Positions 39,556 to 60,132 of a stretch of DNA of 64,000 bases are shown piece by piece. Each line of letters opens with the position of its first letter. The first letter of the stretch is position 1. The notes beneath the pieces are model-generated. The model was not told where the DNA came from, made no database searches, and worked only from the letters and a program-made list of their open reading frames with translations. The stretch comes from Trema orientale (Eukaryota > Streptophyta > Magnoliopsida > Rosales > Cannabaceae): assembly GCA_002914845.1 (NCBI GenBank), contig JXTC01000038.1:810407-874406 (forward strand). The letters run 5' to 3'. Both the position numbers and the translations under genes were made by a program.

Positions 39556-40544
39556 AATTGTAAAGCTACGAAACAGGGAAATCATATCTTTCTGGTGGTA
39601 GATATAGATGAATGGGAAGCAAAAGAGGGCCTCTGTGTGGTCTGTATAACCGAGCATTTTGACCGAAGCAGCTGTTTCTCCTCTCCCCTGCCAAAGAAGT
39701 ACACACACATACTGGCTGTTCAGCTTAACTTCGGGAAACTGGTGATTCTGTCAATTAATGTCATGTAGTATAAAACATACTATTTTCTTTCATCTGTAAA
39801 TTGTTTTGATCCTAAGGATTCCAGAAAAAACGTAGAGTATAAGAAGGTGATGGTGTTCATTGTCTATCTAGGTAAGAACTCAGATACTAGTTCGGCCTTT
39901 TCTTTTTCACTTTCAAGTTTTTAATGTCACCACGCTGTTGTTTCTTCTACTTTGTATGTTCAATCCGGGCACAAGTTAATATTTTTATTGCTAAAATTCA
40001 ACTGCATCTTCCTTTTTTTCTTCGAAGCAATCCAAAATCCAAGTCAGGAAATGTGGTCGAATCTTTACGTTCACAAGTTGCTTAAGTTTTTATCTACAAC
40101 CCAAGTTTCTAAAGAATGCATATAGCCATTGAAATGTTATAATGGTACATCATTTTCGATCAGAATTCGTCCATTTGCCGAAAAAGGATTTTAAATTTGA
40201 GAGACGAAAAGCTAAGCAGAATGGGAATTGAAAGTGGATGTGATATCATTGTCGTGCCCAAAGATCCGTGGAAGTTGCAACAAAATTCCCAATTTATTCT
40301 CTATAAATATGTGGTTCAGGTTAAAATGTCGCTCTTTGTGCCTCTATATTACAGGACTGATACTAGGCGAAAACCACAGATTCCTCCCAAGCGATCTTTT
40401 AAAAAATTGGAGGAGGAACAATTGAAGAGCGAATAAATGAATAATTTATTGCCCCTTAACAATCAGGGGGGGAATATGGGGGGAAGAAATTAACAAAAAT
40501 GTGAAATTTGCATTGTGCTGAACCTGTTGAGCCTCTCTATGAGC
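39556..40544. other. Convergent intergenic space (both 3' flanks)
   Basis: Holds the 3' UTRs of the kinase (plus) and the aminotransferase (minus). A 79-codon plus-strand frame at 40197-40436 has no recognisable domain and is not called as a gene. Confidence 0.5.
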
Positions 40545-48540
<7,996 letters not shown>

Positions 48541-48640
48541 GAAAATCAACACACACACACTCTCTCTATATACTGATCTGTGAAGCTCTCTCTCTCTAAG
48601 TTTTAGAGAGATATAATTAATGGAGCAGTAGAAGGTGGTT

Positions 48641-48679
<39 letters not shown>
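48641..48679 (+). repeat. (GA)n microsatellite in the aminotransferase leader
   Basis: About 18 GA units about 100 bp before the ATG. On the gene's sense strand this is a (CT)n tract, common in plant 5' UTRs. Confidence 0.9.
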
Positions 48680-48682
<3 letters not shown>

Positions 48683-48757
48683 GAGGCCAAGTAAAGAAAA
48701 GACGAGACCTGAGATTTATGAGTGAGGCAAACCTTGTTTGTTTGTTTTCTTTGTTTG

Positions 48758-48765
48758 TATATATA
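48758..48765 (-). promoter_or_regulatory. Candidate TATA box of the aminotransferase gene
   Basis: TATATATA about 220 bp upstream of the ATG, which would give a 5' leader of about 190 nt including the CT tract. Only composition and position support it. Confidence 0.35.
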
Positions 48766-49189
48766 GGTGTATGAAATGAGAGAGAAGGACTGGAGCGATT
48801 CGTTGGTGAGTAAATGTTGCCTTGAAATGGGTGACGCTGTTCTATAGTTCTTCAGCCTAGGCTCTCTTTTATTTTTGTTTGCTGTAGGAAGACGTGGCGT
48901 TGGCTTTGCGTTACTTAACATCTCAATTTACCATTTTACCCCCCCTGGCACAGGTTGTTTGTTTCGCTTTTCTCTCTTTCTCTTATGTTTTGTTGTTCTA
49001 TGCGGCGCCCTTCAAATTGGTCTTTAATCTTTATCCTTAGGTGATTAGTTTTTTGTTTTTTTCTTTTTCGAAGGTAATTTTGTCTTTAGATTTGTTAACA
49101 TTGGTATGATTTTTTCTTTTTTTTTTTTGGCACTAAATTATCATATAGATTTTTTTATGAAGAAATTTCTCGTGGATTTAAATTAAACC

Positions 49190-49440
49190 GATTATGCGAC
49201 AATATCAAGTACAATTATCACACAAAATGTCATAGGAACACCCTACTCGAAAGAAAAAACTACAACATCTAACCTTATAACAAAACAATTGTGGGAGCAA
49301 ATTCAGTGAAGAGTGTGAATAGTTCCAGCCATAAGCAGACAAACGAATTCTATTATCTTGTTGGACTACAAACTCCAAGCCAGTCTTTAGAGCCATCAGT
49401 TTTGCTTCTAAGCGTCCATCAGTAAGTATTATGGCAAAAC
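49190..49440 (-). pseudogene. Possible RNase H-like retroelement fragment
   Basis: On the minus strand the frame reads LEAKLMALKTGLEFVVQQ, similar to the A-E-x-x-A-L-x-x-G-L helix of the RNase H-like domain (RVT_3 type) found in plant LINEs. The rest is degraded and there is no catalytic context. Tentative. Confidence 0.3.
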
Positions 49441-52400
49441 TCTTTACGACGTCTATAAGTAAATGACAGCCTCTATATAATGTTCATTACCAAACGCCAC
49501 ATTCTTCATAGCATTCATCAATGAATGCCATATAAAATTTTTTAGATTTGACTCTCAAAAAATACAGATTTAGAAGAAAACTAAGAAATACACAAAAAAT
49601 AACCCCAAAAAAAAAACTCTAAAACAGAAAAACTAAAACACAACTCAAAATACTACAGATCTAGATCTGAGTGTACAAAAATCACCATAGATTTAGATCT
49701 AGATAGACATCAATTTTCACAGAAAAGGAATGAAAAAAGGAAAACTAAACAGAAAAAAAAAATGGAAAAAGAAAAACAAAACCATAGCCCCCTCCCGGTA
49801 CGGGTAGTACCTACTAATAGAGGAGGCTATACGTGACTGGCTGAGGCTAAGGGATGGATGTCTCCAGATTTTAGAGAAAAGTGGGAGAGCGCTTCTCTCT
49901 TAAAAAGTAGTGAGATGGTTACATTTGCATCTCTAATGCTTGAAATTATCATATAGTTTCTTTTTTTACAGTTTATTTTATCTAGGAAAACTCAATTGTA
50001 GGAGTGACAGATTCCCTCTTACTAGTAAGAAGACTTTTTAAAGCGTGTGATTAAATCAAATGGATGATAAAATACAAGTGTATACAACAGAAGGCATACT
50101 GTAGCACATATAATTGTGCTTTACTCACTTCAACCACTATTTGCCTAAAAAAATAAATAGAAAAGAAAAAAAATAAAGTGTAACCGAACTTGTGTAAATT
50201 ACAAGAACCATATCTGTACAATATCCTCAGTACTTGATGGAATGGAAATTACGACTCAGACATAAGAGTTGATTAGTTTGGCATTGTGAAAGAGGAAACA
50301 TATATGGTTTTGGGATCATATGAGATCAAAGAAGTATGCTGATCAGAACATGAGTGTGTACGAAATTTTTCTTTCGTTTTTTGTCAACTTCTATAAATTG
50401 ATAAAAAGCTTGCAGCCGAATGCTTCCAAATATATCTGCAAAGGAGAGGTTAGGACACCGATGTCGTGCCAACCAACGCAACTTCGATACTTGAAGTATT
50501 TTTAGACAAAATATGATGAGGCTTTTGCAAGTGTGATAGATTAACTAGCTTGTTTCAGATAGCTATATTAATTTCATAGACGTGGGCTCATGTCACCATG
50601 TAGGCAAGCTCCTCTCTATTTTATCATTTTTCCTTTGTTATTTTAGTACCGTCGTAATTTTTGGCATATCATTTTGATGTATAATTTTGTCATTGATTGA
50701 ACGGAAGGCCGAAAGCAAACATAGAAGGTTTTGTGTTTTTATATTGTTTGGCATCTTAATAAGCATTTGGGTTCTATTAGACATTATGTCAATTTTGTTT
50801 TATGTCAATTTGACAAATTAATTTGTTACTTATATTTCTGTGTAACTTTGAGTTTCGAATGTACTATGGTGGATGCCACAACAAGCCTCCCATTGATTAA
50901 GACTTGGGTGCACAAGATTGAAGTAGTCTTAATTGTCTAATCTTTCCTTATTGTCTAAAATGTCTGACCATTCTTCTTGTTTGTCTCAACGTTCTTTTGA
51001 GTCGACCTTCGTATTTGAGAGTCCTGTGTTTTTGGAGCTAATTGGTTCTAAATGCCTTATCATTGTTTTAGCTATTCAATCTTTTGCATTTTCCAAATCT
51101 AAAGACACACATTGTTCTGTCAAGTTTCCAAGTTTTACGACATTCATCTCTGAGTCAATATTTGTTTTTACATTGTCGCTTATGTATCCTTAGATTTGAT
51201 AAATTTTATTAAATATGCTTCATCGGTATCTAATTTATAATTATATATCTATCTCAATAATTGTTTAAAGGGTGACTCTATTTTCACTCATCCGTCTACT
51301 CTCCCCACACTATTTCTAAAACTACCCACTCTATTTAAATCTAAAAATTGGTGTCTACTTATTACACCTCTAATTATTCTTAAATCACTCCTAAATTTAA
51401 TTTTGTGTTTTCTTTTCTCACCCACTCTTTCTCTAGTTACCAGTCCCTTCTCTTTTATCTGTTTTTTGCCCATAGACACCTCAAATTCTCTCCCGGTGAT
51501 AAAAGTGAAATGAAAACTTACATTCCTTAATTTGATTGTTGTTATATATATATGCCTGTGTGTGTATGAAATTAAGGCTTCTTTCTAATTAAAGTGTGTT
51601 GATTTTTTCTCCTAATACGCCCTTGCGACGAAGAACCCGATCTCGTCCTTCGTGGATGTATATAAGGATGATATGTATTAATTTCTGAATCCCAGTTTCT
51701 TCTTAAAGGATTGGTGCAAAATAATTTCAATTTCATCAAAGAAGAATTGTTACATATGTAATCGGTGCATTGAGTTCATAGCAGTTTAAAATTTAAATAA
51801 GATTAGATAATTAGTTTTGGTAGAGAAATATTAAAAATATAAATAAGAAGTTCGTGAAGAAGAAAGATAACTGAAATGGGATGATAACTACATATAGCAA
51901 TGAAAAATGAAAAAGGAATAGCAACAAGAACAATTCATTAAGACTACATAGTATTTTACTTTGGACAATATTTAGATAAACAAAGGTAGACAGACATGAG
52001 AGTTTTTATTTATTTGTTGAATCTTTGTTCAAAATCTCGTTTCGATTTTTTTTTTTTTTTGGGTTAAATGTGATTTTAAAAATATTTTTTTTTCTTTTGA
52101 AAAAAAATGTTTAGAGAGATATGTGTGAAGAGTTTCTTTTTTTTCTTCTAAAAAAAATATGTACCAAAGTGTAAATTTATTAAAGTCTATTTTTGTTATA
52201 AAGAATTTTACTAAAATGATGAGTGAATAGAGTAGATGAATGGGTGGCAATATATGCTGCCTTGTTCAAAATATATGACTATACCCTCTAAAAAGACTTA
52301 ATTACTTCCAAAATATTTTTATTTTTATCTTTAGACTTTGTTCTCTTTTATTTTATCTTGTTCTTCTCTTTCTCTTCTTCTATGCTTCCTCTTTAATCTT

Positions 52401-52700
52401 CTACCTTCTCTCAACTCCACAGTTTTCTAATAATCAAAGCTAAATAAACAATCTACAACTTATCTAAAGGTATTGCATACCAAAAAAAAAAAAAAAAGAA
52501 AGAATAAGAAATCTTCATAAAGTGTATTGGAGACCTTCTGAACAAGAGAGATTCTTCAAGTGGATAAGCAATTTTTATATTTAAATGTTATAAGTAAGGT
52601 TTAAAAAAGTCTAACTATGAATTTTTATGTATTTTGAGGCTGATTTGCAGCAAAAGGGGAAAGCAAAAAAAGAATTTGTGTCATTTTTCAAGAATTTAGT
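49441..52700. other. Gene-poor, AT-rich region
   Basis: No supported gene. A block at 51280-51310 (CACTCATCCGTCTACTCT) weakly resembles the reverse complement of 52218-52245, so an old inverted-repeat element of about 1 kb is possible but not established. Long T runs occur at 52048-52061. Confidence 0.4.
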
Positions 52701-52717
52701 AAATCTAGAGTGAAAAC

Positions 52718-53120
52718 TTCGAAAATTATTAAAAATTTCGATGAAATTCAATATTGGCTCGATGATTTATTCAAAAAATATAAAATAAAAACAGCTCGGT
52801 GTTTTTTCGATAGTTATTCGATCACTATTCGATGGTTCATCAAAATATGATGGTATTTAATGAAATTTCAATGTTAATTTGATGAAAATTTGATATCATT
52901 TCGATGAAGTATGTTTTTATAATGGAATATAAAAAATTATTATATGGTCTTTGAAGGCATCAATTATCATCGAATTGTATCAAAATCGCATCAAAATTCG
53001 TCGAATTTTCTATGCCTTTTCGATGACTACCAGGTAATTAAGAGATAATTATTAAAGAGTCTTCATCTAATTACATCGAATAGGTATCTAATTAATATCA
53101 AAATTTTCGATGTTCATCGA
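52718..53120. repeat. TCGA-rich patch
   Basis: Thirteen TCGA tetramers fall in about 400 bp of AT-rich DNA, mostly as TTCGATGA, TTCGAT or their complement ATCGAA. They are irregularly spaced and lie in both orientations; TCGA is itself palindromic. No coding frame. The pattern resembles clustered protein-binding motifs near transposon ends, but no element boundary was found. Confidence 0.6.
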
Positions 53121-53959
53121 GGAAGACCATTCAAATTTTCATAACTTCATAGAATTGATCTAAATTTAATTTTTAATGTAGAATATATCATAGAACATCT
53201 TGAAACTAAATATAAACTATTATATATTGTACCCACGATATGTAAATATAGAAATTTCTTAATCATATACGAGAGAGATGAGAGTAAGAGAGAAAATTAA
53301 GAGATTTTAAGAGCGAAAGAGATGTTATGAGAGAAATTTACAGATAGAGGGGATGGGCAAAGTGAGAGTAGATGTTTGAGTTTCTATTCTTTTGGGAATT
53401 TTTTTTTTTTTTTTAAACATCAATAAAACTATGTTTCTAGGGTTGTTTTTTTTCCCACAGTTATATATTATGAACATTTATTATGAGAGGTATATGGTTG
53501 TATTTGGGGCACCTATAGAGATATAATTTATTGAAATTTCTCTTGGATTTTAGTTAGGAACGTGTATCCAATTCTCTCTAATATATGTAGCCAACATTCC
53601 TTTTTTAATTGACTATGTCTTTCATGGATAACTGATAATCATCTTTTTAGACAAACTCTTTGCGCTCAATAAGGAATTCTGCTAGAATATTTTAGAGTAG
53701 AGTGTAATTCTTTACTATTGAAATCTTGCTCTGTTGTTCTTCAGCTATTGATTGTTCGTTGAAGGGACTTCAATAGTGGCTTGAATACAAAAGGGATCTT
53801 GTATCAACAAAGCTGTAGCTAAAGGGAGTTTAGCTAAAGCTTGATGAGCTGAAGGGCTTTCAGTTGGAGTGATGATTGAAGTGAGTTCGATCATCATCAT
53901 TTCTATCTGTCAGTGGCCGTGAGATTTTTATGTGGCTATATATACACATAATGTTTTGC
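53121..53959. other. Intergenic, no gene seen
   Basis: AT-rich; nothing bounded is recognised. Around 53740-53890 GAAGGGACTTCAATAG, AAAGGGAGTTTAGCT and GAAGGGCTTTCAGTTG form a loose local repeat. Confidence 0.35.
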
Positions 53960-54127
53960 CAATTGATGCTAGTTCAGTTGGTCTAAAGTTTGAGGGATAT
54001 ATGCATGAGTTTAGGGGTCAGAAGTTCAAATCTTGGTAGTGACGGGTGTGAGGGTTATTTTCCTTTACCTTTGTAATAAGTGGTGATCATTAGTTAAGCC
54101 ATACTTAAAAAATAAAATAAAATAAAA
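53960..54127 (+). mobile_element. tRNA-derived SINE
   Basis: A box TAGTTCAGTTGG at 53970-53981 and a B box GTTCAAATCTT at about 54024-54034, spaced as in a pol III internal promoter. A unique body follows and the copy ends in an A-rich AAATAAAATAAAATAAAA tail. That is plant SINE architecture. A short AATGTTTT on both sides (about 53950 and 54134) may be the target duplication. Ends are approximate. Confidence 0.6.
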
Positions 54128-54171
54128 AGTTCAATGTTTTTGTAGTTACTAGTTTTTGTTTGTGTGGCAGG

Positions 54172-56236
54172 TAGGGGTGTTCAAAAAAATGGGTGCACCG
54201 CAGAAACCGACCGCACCTCACCGCACCGCACCGAAACCGGCGGTTTTTTTTAATATATGGTCGGTGATGGTTTAGAAAATTGCCAAACCGAGCGGTGCGG
54301 TGCGGTTTGCGGTTTTAGTCGAAGTTTTGCGGTTTCAAACCGAACTGGCCGAGAATATGTAATGTGTATATTTTTGTTATAATTTGCATATAGTTGATTA
54401 CAAGTAAATATGGCCCAACTCAATTTATGTAAGCCCAAAATAAACTATCAGCCCATTCTCTCATTCTCTCTAGGGTTCCTCTTCCTCATTCTTAACACAT
54501 TCACTCACTCGCTCATTAGTAATTACTCTCAAAACTGCCGCAGCCCTCCCACAGTCCCACTCACTGTCTCTGTCAATCTCTCTGCCGCAGCCCTTCCTCC
54601 CACAGCCCAGAAATCTCGCCCTCAACCTCCAGAGCTCAGAAATCTCGCCCTCAACCCGGTCTTCTCGTAAGCCCAGCAACATCCAGAAACGCCGCCATCT
54701 CGCGAAGCATCTGAGGTCATCGTCTGTGCAAGTACAGCAACCGTCCGAGGTCGTCTCGCGAAGCCACGTCCGTCCGAGCTCGTCTGCGGATTAACACCGC
54801 CGTCTTATAGGCGGTGTAGATCTTGATAGCAGCATACCAGTAAGCTTTTTCCACTTCTATAGAATTGTTGTTATTTCGTTATTGTCCGTGGTTTAAGGCC
54901 AGAAAGGAATGAATTACTTTTGTGCTTTATCAAAGAAAAATTCCAGTTTTATCTGTAAGAATAATTTCTCTATCAAAAGTTTATTGAACAAATTAACTCT
55001 GGAGACATTTAGTTGGAAATCTGAACATTCTATTTTCTGTTCAAAGGTGTAAATACACATATGTTGTGCGTGTAAAATTAGAATAAATTTACATAAATCT
55101 ATTTACAATCTTATCCAATATGGTTCTATGTTTGAAATCAACTTGTAATTTTGGTCTCATGTACCTCCTTTAATATACTACAATTATCTTTCAATCAATG
55201 ACTATTCTTTCTGCTGTTGTTGGCTGGGCTGCTCCGAATCTGGTAAGCATACAGATATTATCTGGATCAACTGTCACTCTCAGTTCATGGGTGACTGAAC
55301 TATCATTTTGTGGTATTTTATCGTCTATATGAAGCTATTAGCTTTCTTGAAATGGGTTTTCATATATTGATCTTAAATGATGCATAACAACATTGTTGTT
55401 TTTCGGATTCGGGCTATGATCTTTATGGATGCCTTCTTTGGGGATGGGTAATAATTTATTTGCTATATGTATATTCTCTTATTTGCTATATGTATATTCG
55501 GGCTATGGTCATATTTGCTATATGTATATTCTCTTTGATTTGTTGCTAAAATTGGTTGAGATCCAAATCTACAAATTTTCACTTTGTAGAGAAATCAACT
55601 TTAACATCTGATACTGTATCTAATACTTTTATTTTTTTTTTTTTGCAGCATTGAAGTGGATGAAGTTTGAAGTCTATTTTTTTGGTGTTGTAACTTGGTC
55701 TACTATTAAGTTATTCTTATGTTATGGTTTGTTAGATGATTGTTATTTTTTGTTTGGTGATTTCACTTGTTAGATTGATATTTTTTATTTTAAGATATTT
55801 TAGACATTGAATTTCAATTGGGTTGTAACTTAAAATTTTAAATTTATTGTGATGCTTTGATTGGGTTGTAACATTTTATGATTTAATTTTTAGATGGTTT
55901 ACACTTATTTTTAGTTTGATTTTTAGATTTTAGAGTTACTTTTGTTAAGACTAAAATATGTGATATGTTTTTTTTTTTTTTAAAGGTGATTTTTTTAAAA
56001 AAATTAAGCTTAAAAGGTTGAGGTCCAATCTATCAAAGCCCAAGCCCGTAACTAACAAAGCCTAAAACTCAAACCGCGGAAATCGCCCAAACCGCACCGC
56101 GAAAAGTAGGTGCGGTCTGGCCGGTTTGGACCAGTCATTTCAGACCGCACGGTCTGATGATCTATGAAAACTAAATATGCGGTTTGGTCATTATTTGGAG
56201 GTCTAAACCGTCCAAACCAAACCGTGAACACCCCTA
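54172..56236. mobile_element. Non-autonomous hAT element
   Basis: Perfect 12-bp inverted ends, TAGGGGTGTTCA at 54172-54183 and TGAACACCCCTA at 56225-56236. An 8-bp target duplication GTGGCAGG flanks it (54164-54171 and 56237-56244), the hAT hallmark. Subterminal zones are packed with GCGGT/ACCGC motifs (54200-54350 and 56070-56215). The interior (about 54410-54830) has a CT- and GC-rich stretch like the leader of an autonomous hAT, and the right third resembles a T-rich 3' untranslated part. No transposase frame or dimerisation domain is present. So it is an internally deleted derivative of 2065 bp. Confidence 0.92.
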
Positions 56237-56243
56237 GTGGCAG

Positions 56244-56323
56244 GCATATGAAGTCTTGCATATGTGTGTAACCTTGTGTAGCCGCATATGAAGTCTTGCA
56301 TGTGTGTGTAACCTTGTGTAGCC
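56244..56323 (+). repeat. 40-bp tandem duplication beside the hAT element
   Basis: Two nearly identical 40-bp copies (56244-56283 and 56284-56323), each with GCATATGAAGTCTTGCAT and ending TTGTGTAGCC. The first overlaps the last base of the hAT target duplication. Confidence 0.9.
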
Positions 56324-58077
56324 ACTTGGAGATTTGAAGCACCCTTTGGAATAGACAGTTATACCATTTTGGTGTTGGCTTGCTGCTTGGGTTGGAAGCT
56401 GTCACGAACTTGATCAAGCAGCCAAATGTCCATATTTGATATCCCATATTTTTGTTTTCTCTAGTTCGTGGGAATTTAGTACAAACTACCATTTGGGTTT
56501 TGCTTCTTTGTTGCTTGTATATTCGTAGTTCCTTTTGATTTTGGCATCAAGATTGCTAGCAAAGCATTTTCTATACGGTCTTGAATGCTTATGTAAGAGA
56601 TAGATTTTGGTGTATATAGGATTTGAGTATGAGAAGAATTTTGTCTGACTATTGTAATATCATTGGTTACAGTGGAATTTTTTCGCTATCTCTAACATGG
56701 ACGTATGCTATATTTTACAGCTGAACCTCGATAAACTATATCACTTGTAAATTTCTGTTATTCATATTTTGTCATGAATCCATATAATTTGGCACAAGAT
56801 TAGTTATTTATACTTTCGCTGGCACAACACTAGTTTTGTGTCCAAGACCTTGTTATATTACCATATATTTCTTGTAGTGAATTTTGCATAATGGATTAGG
56901 TCCCATAGATGTAAGTACAATGAAATTGTACTGAACCAGGTTCAGATCTTGATGTGTTCTCTGTTTATTTATCTGCTTTTGATCTGATTGAATAATTGAA
57001 CATAAATGAATCAATGCTAGCATAAATCAGGTTAACCAACTTAACATATAAAAATAAGGCCAACCGGTCTGATAGGATCTGATCAAAATGAGATATAAAT
57101 TGTGAGGATCAACCTCCACCCACCCCTCAATGGGATAAAGATCATTTAGCAACTAGCGCGCAAGCGCCCTACTTAGCAACAGACTAGGAAAATAGTGTTA
57201 CCCTCTGGCTATCCGGTCGAAACTAAAAGGAAAAAGAATATGCCGCAAGAATAGAGTACTTTTCCACCATAGCTCAGAAGTTCCTAGCATGCGAAAAGAA
57301 ACATAATTAAGCAGTCACTTTCACAAACAATTATTCCCCTAACCCATCGATCCATGAAGTCATTGCCTCAAATAAACCATGCACCAACTAGCTAGCTTCT
57401 CCAAGTACTTATAAGGGAATCAACCAAAACCACGCTTAACACACATGCACATTCAAAGAGATGCCTGAGCAATCACTTCGAACCGCCATAACTACAATAC
57501 AACTCCGTACTATTTGTCCTGCATAGCAATACCAACAGGTGAACTTGAGAGATCAAGATGAGTGTTGTATGTGTCTGATGATTTTCCTTTGGATTAGCAA
57601 TTCTGTGTATTACTTTAGAGGAATTTGGACGTGGTCTGTTTAAAAATCAAATCGTTTCGGGCACGCCAAATGTGATCAAGAATGAAGAATATTAGAGGCA
57701 GAGATTACCTCAAAGGTTGCCAGTGGACAAGTCATGCATGCCTCAAACAAGCATCATGGAATCCAAAATAAAGGAAAGGTAAGCAATTGAGACAGACCAT
57801 CCCATGCAAGTTGATGATGGTCCACCATCCTCCACGCCAGGCCGCACTTGCAAATGAGCATATACATTACGGCCAAGGATTAGAAAAACTTCCCTCAAAC
57901 GCATATCCGAGATATCTAGAATTTACCAGCATTTATGCAAGAGCAATGCCGTTGGGATCAAAATACCATCCACATGTTATATTGCATACTTTCGTAGGTG
58001 AGAATTAATTTTAGGTATGTACCAACAAATTTAGTTGGACTCTTAATTATAAATTTTACAATATTATAAAGGATAAC
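56324..58077. other. Intergenic, no gene seen
   Basis: No supported coding frame. The short frames here lack domain signals and have no splice context. Confidence 0.45.
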
Positions 58078-58275
58078 ACTACATATCCCAATTTTTATAT
58101 TAAATTTTTTGTACCAACACATCTAACATGTGAGTTGTCACTATCTAAGTGGTGTATTAAAACTTACTATAAATAGATGAAACATTATCACCAATTGAAT
58201 TGTGACAAATCATATGCCACATATGTTGGTATTAAAATTTTGGTACAGAAGTTGGTACCTCAAGCATTATCCTTT
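58078..58275. mobile_element. Foldback MITE (~198 bp)
   Basis: The ends read AAAGGATAAC and, from the right as reverse complement, AAAGGATAAT. The arms continue to match imperfectly for about 75 bp (TACCAACA, ATGTG, GTTGTCAC/TTTGTCAC). Non-coding and AT-rich. Target duplication not resolved. Confidence 0.6.
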
Positions 58276-59081
58276 CCGAAATAGACTATCTGAAACATCT
58301 ATAATTTACAAGACAATGTTTTAGCTGATTAAAAAGGGATAATTTTGTTATCATTAATAAGAAAATACGCAAATAAAGTATTAAAAAAAATGCAATTAAC
58401 CCACGCGAAAACCTTATCATTTTCACCAGCACAATCCGATGAGTAGATTAACAAGTTTCCATCAATTCTCTTGGTCGTCAACTCGTCACTATAAAGCAGA
58501 GTTTCTTTTCTTTTTATTTATTATTTTTGTACTTCGTTTATTTATTTATTTATTTTTGGGATGAACTTGCAGTCTGGTTACATGTGCTAGATATATAGCT
58601 ACATCTTCAGATTTAGTGCCTCTTTAACGAATCGAAAACTCGTTCAACGACACAGTTTCATTATATGATAAAAGGCTTCTGGCAAATTGTCGAGGCTTTT
58701 TCCCACATTACAATACGAAATGTGACTTTTCAAGCTGTTGAAATTCGATTTGACAATAAATTACAAGGATAGATAATTTGAAAGTGCAAGAGAGGCAAGT
58801 CAAAATTTCATAGTACCATGCATCAGGAAGTACCAGGGACTAACATGTTAACCAAAGAAATTACCACAAAGGAGACAAACATAGAGACCTCAAGTCTTAT
58901 TTCTGTATAAGGTCTATAGAAATTATAAGGTGTTCCAAGAGGAGAAAAATGGAGGGCAATAGTTTAACAAGAGTCCGAAGACAAATATGGTGAATAGAGA
59001 TGAACGGGAAAAACTAAGACCTCCACAGGATAAGAGAACCATGCTTGTAGCATTGCTGTAATAGGCCGCAATTTTGATGAG

Positions 59082-60132
59082 AGAATGACGTGTAGCAAGA
59101 ATTCTGGTTCGGAAAAGATCTGTAGAATATGTCAAGTAAATGCTAATCCTGTGTCGAGAAGTTCGGAACTAATCCAACTCGGTCGTGGCTGCAAAGATGG
59201 ACTAGGAACTTCACATCGTCACTGTGCTGAGACCTGGTTTAAGAGTAAAGAGAACAGGTAAAATTCTATCTGTTTTGTGTCGAATCGAAAATTAGAATAT
59301 GGAACAGTGGAACTATCTTCTTATCAGCTACCTTGCTCCTTTTGTTGTCAGTAAGCACCACTTAATAGCACTTTCTCTGTCGTAAGTTCAAGTGTACCTG
59401 CCCCCGGACCCTGATAAGATCCATATGGTAGATTATATTTCTTCAGTATTCCCACACTCTGGAGACAGCACAGTATTAATACAAGAACATCCGTAGGAAG
59501 TATAAGTTAGTCAGCTAGCTCGTCAGAGGTCTGGGGGAATAGCTCATCTGAATCAGTTACCATTTTCACATTGAACACCTGAAAGTGGAGTCACACGTGA
59601 GCATAAGCATTTAATCAATGAATGTATAGTAGACAGATACGATAAGACTCAGTTCTTACATGGACTTGTCATAATACCAGTGTCAGCTATCAATTTTTTC
59701 CAGTCAACTGAATTTTAAAGAAGCAGCCCACTATCCCAAGCATACAGGTTGAAAAATAATGACAGTACTGCAACTTGGATGGTTTTGCACTTCATAAAAT
59801 TCCAATGATAATTTTGGTCAATAACTCTTAATATCAGTACCTACACTTTCAAAAGTCCTTTGTCATAAAATTTCCCCTCAAAATTCTAAATTGGTTTCTC
59901 TTATGTGCAGAGTGTATGTGAGATTTGTGGTGAGACAGCAAAAAACATAATGGAGAATGAGGATACCAGATTTGATAGAAGCTGGAGTGAGACAACGACA
60001 ACGCATAGCAGCACAACCACCTCCGAGAGTGATACTTCATGTCGGTCCAAACGTCTTTGTAGTTTCCTGTTGGCATTCTTGCTGCTAGTCTTTTTAATTT
60101 TCTGGTGCATTCGACTAGCTTTATTGAAATAA
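59082..60132 (+). CDS. RING-CH (MARCH-like) membrane protein, 3' exons
   Basis: Likely an E3 ubiquitin ligase of the RING-CH (RINGv) type, anchored in a membrane. Exon A, ending at 59257, encodes SEKICRICQ, ELIQLGRGCKD, SHRHCAETWFK. The intron 59258-59912 (GT...GCAGAG) keeps the frame. Exon B, 59913-60132, encodes VCEICGETAKN, a Ser/Thr-rich spacer, then a hydrophobic helix of about 20 residues (LLAFLLLVFLIFWCIRLALL) ending at the stop. Ligands seen: CRIC, GC, H..C and CEIC. The third zinc Cys of the usual LGCxC is Arg here (GRGC). Upstream structure is unsettled: an in-frame stop lies at 59031, an ATG at 59085 could start a short form, and 58818-58904 is a possible first exon (29 codons before a GT). 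So the start is uncertain; the family call is good. Confidence 0.7.

Noticed and set aside
40197-40436. 79-codon plus-strand frame between the kinase and aminotransferase
   Set aside because: No recognised domain, overlaps another frame of similar length, and lies where two 3' UTRs meet.
51268-52250. ~1-kb element with inverted ends
   Set aside because: Only about 14 of 20 bases match between the candidate ends and no target duplication is seen; noted but not called.
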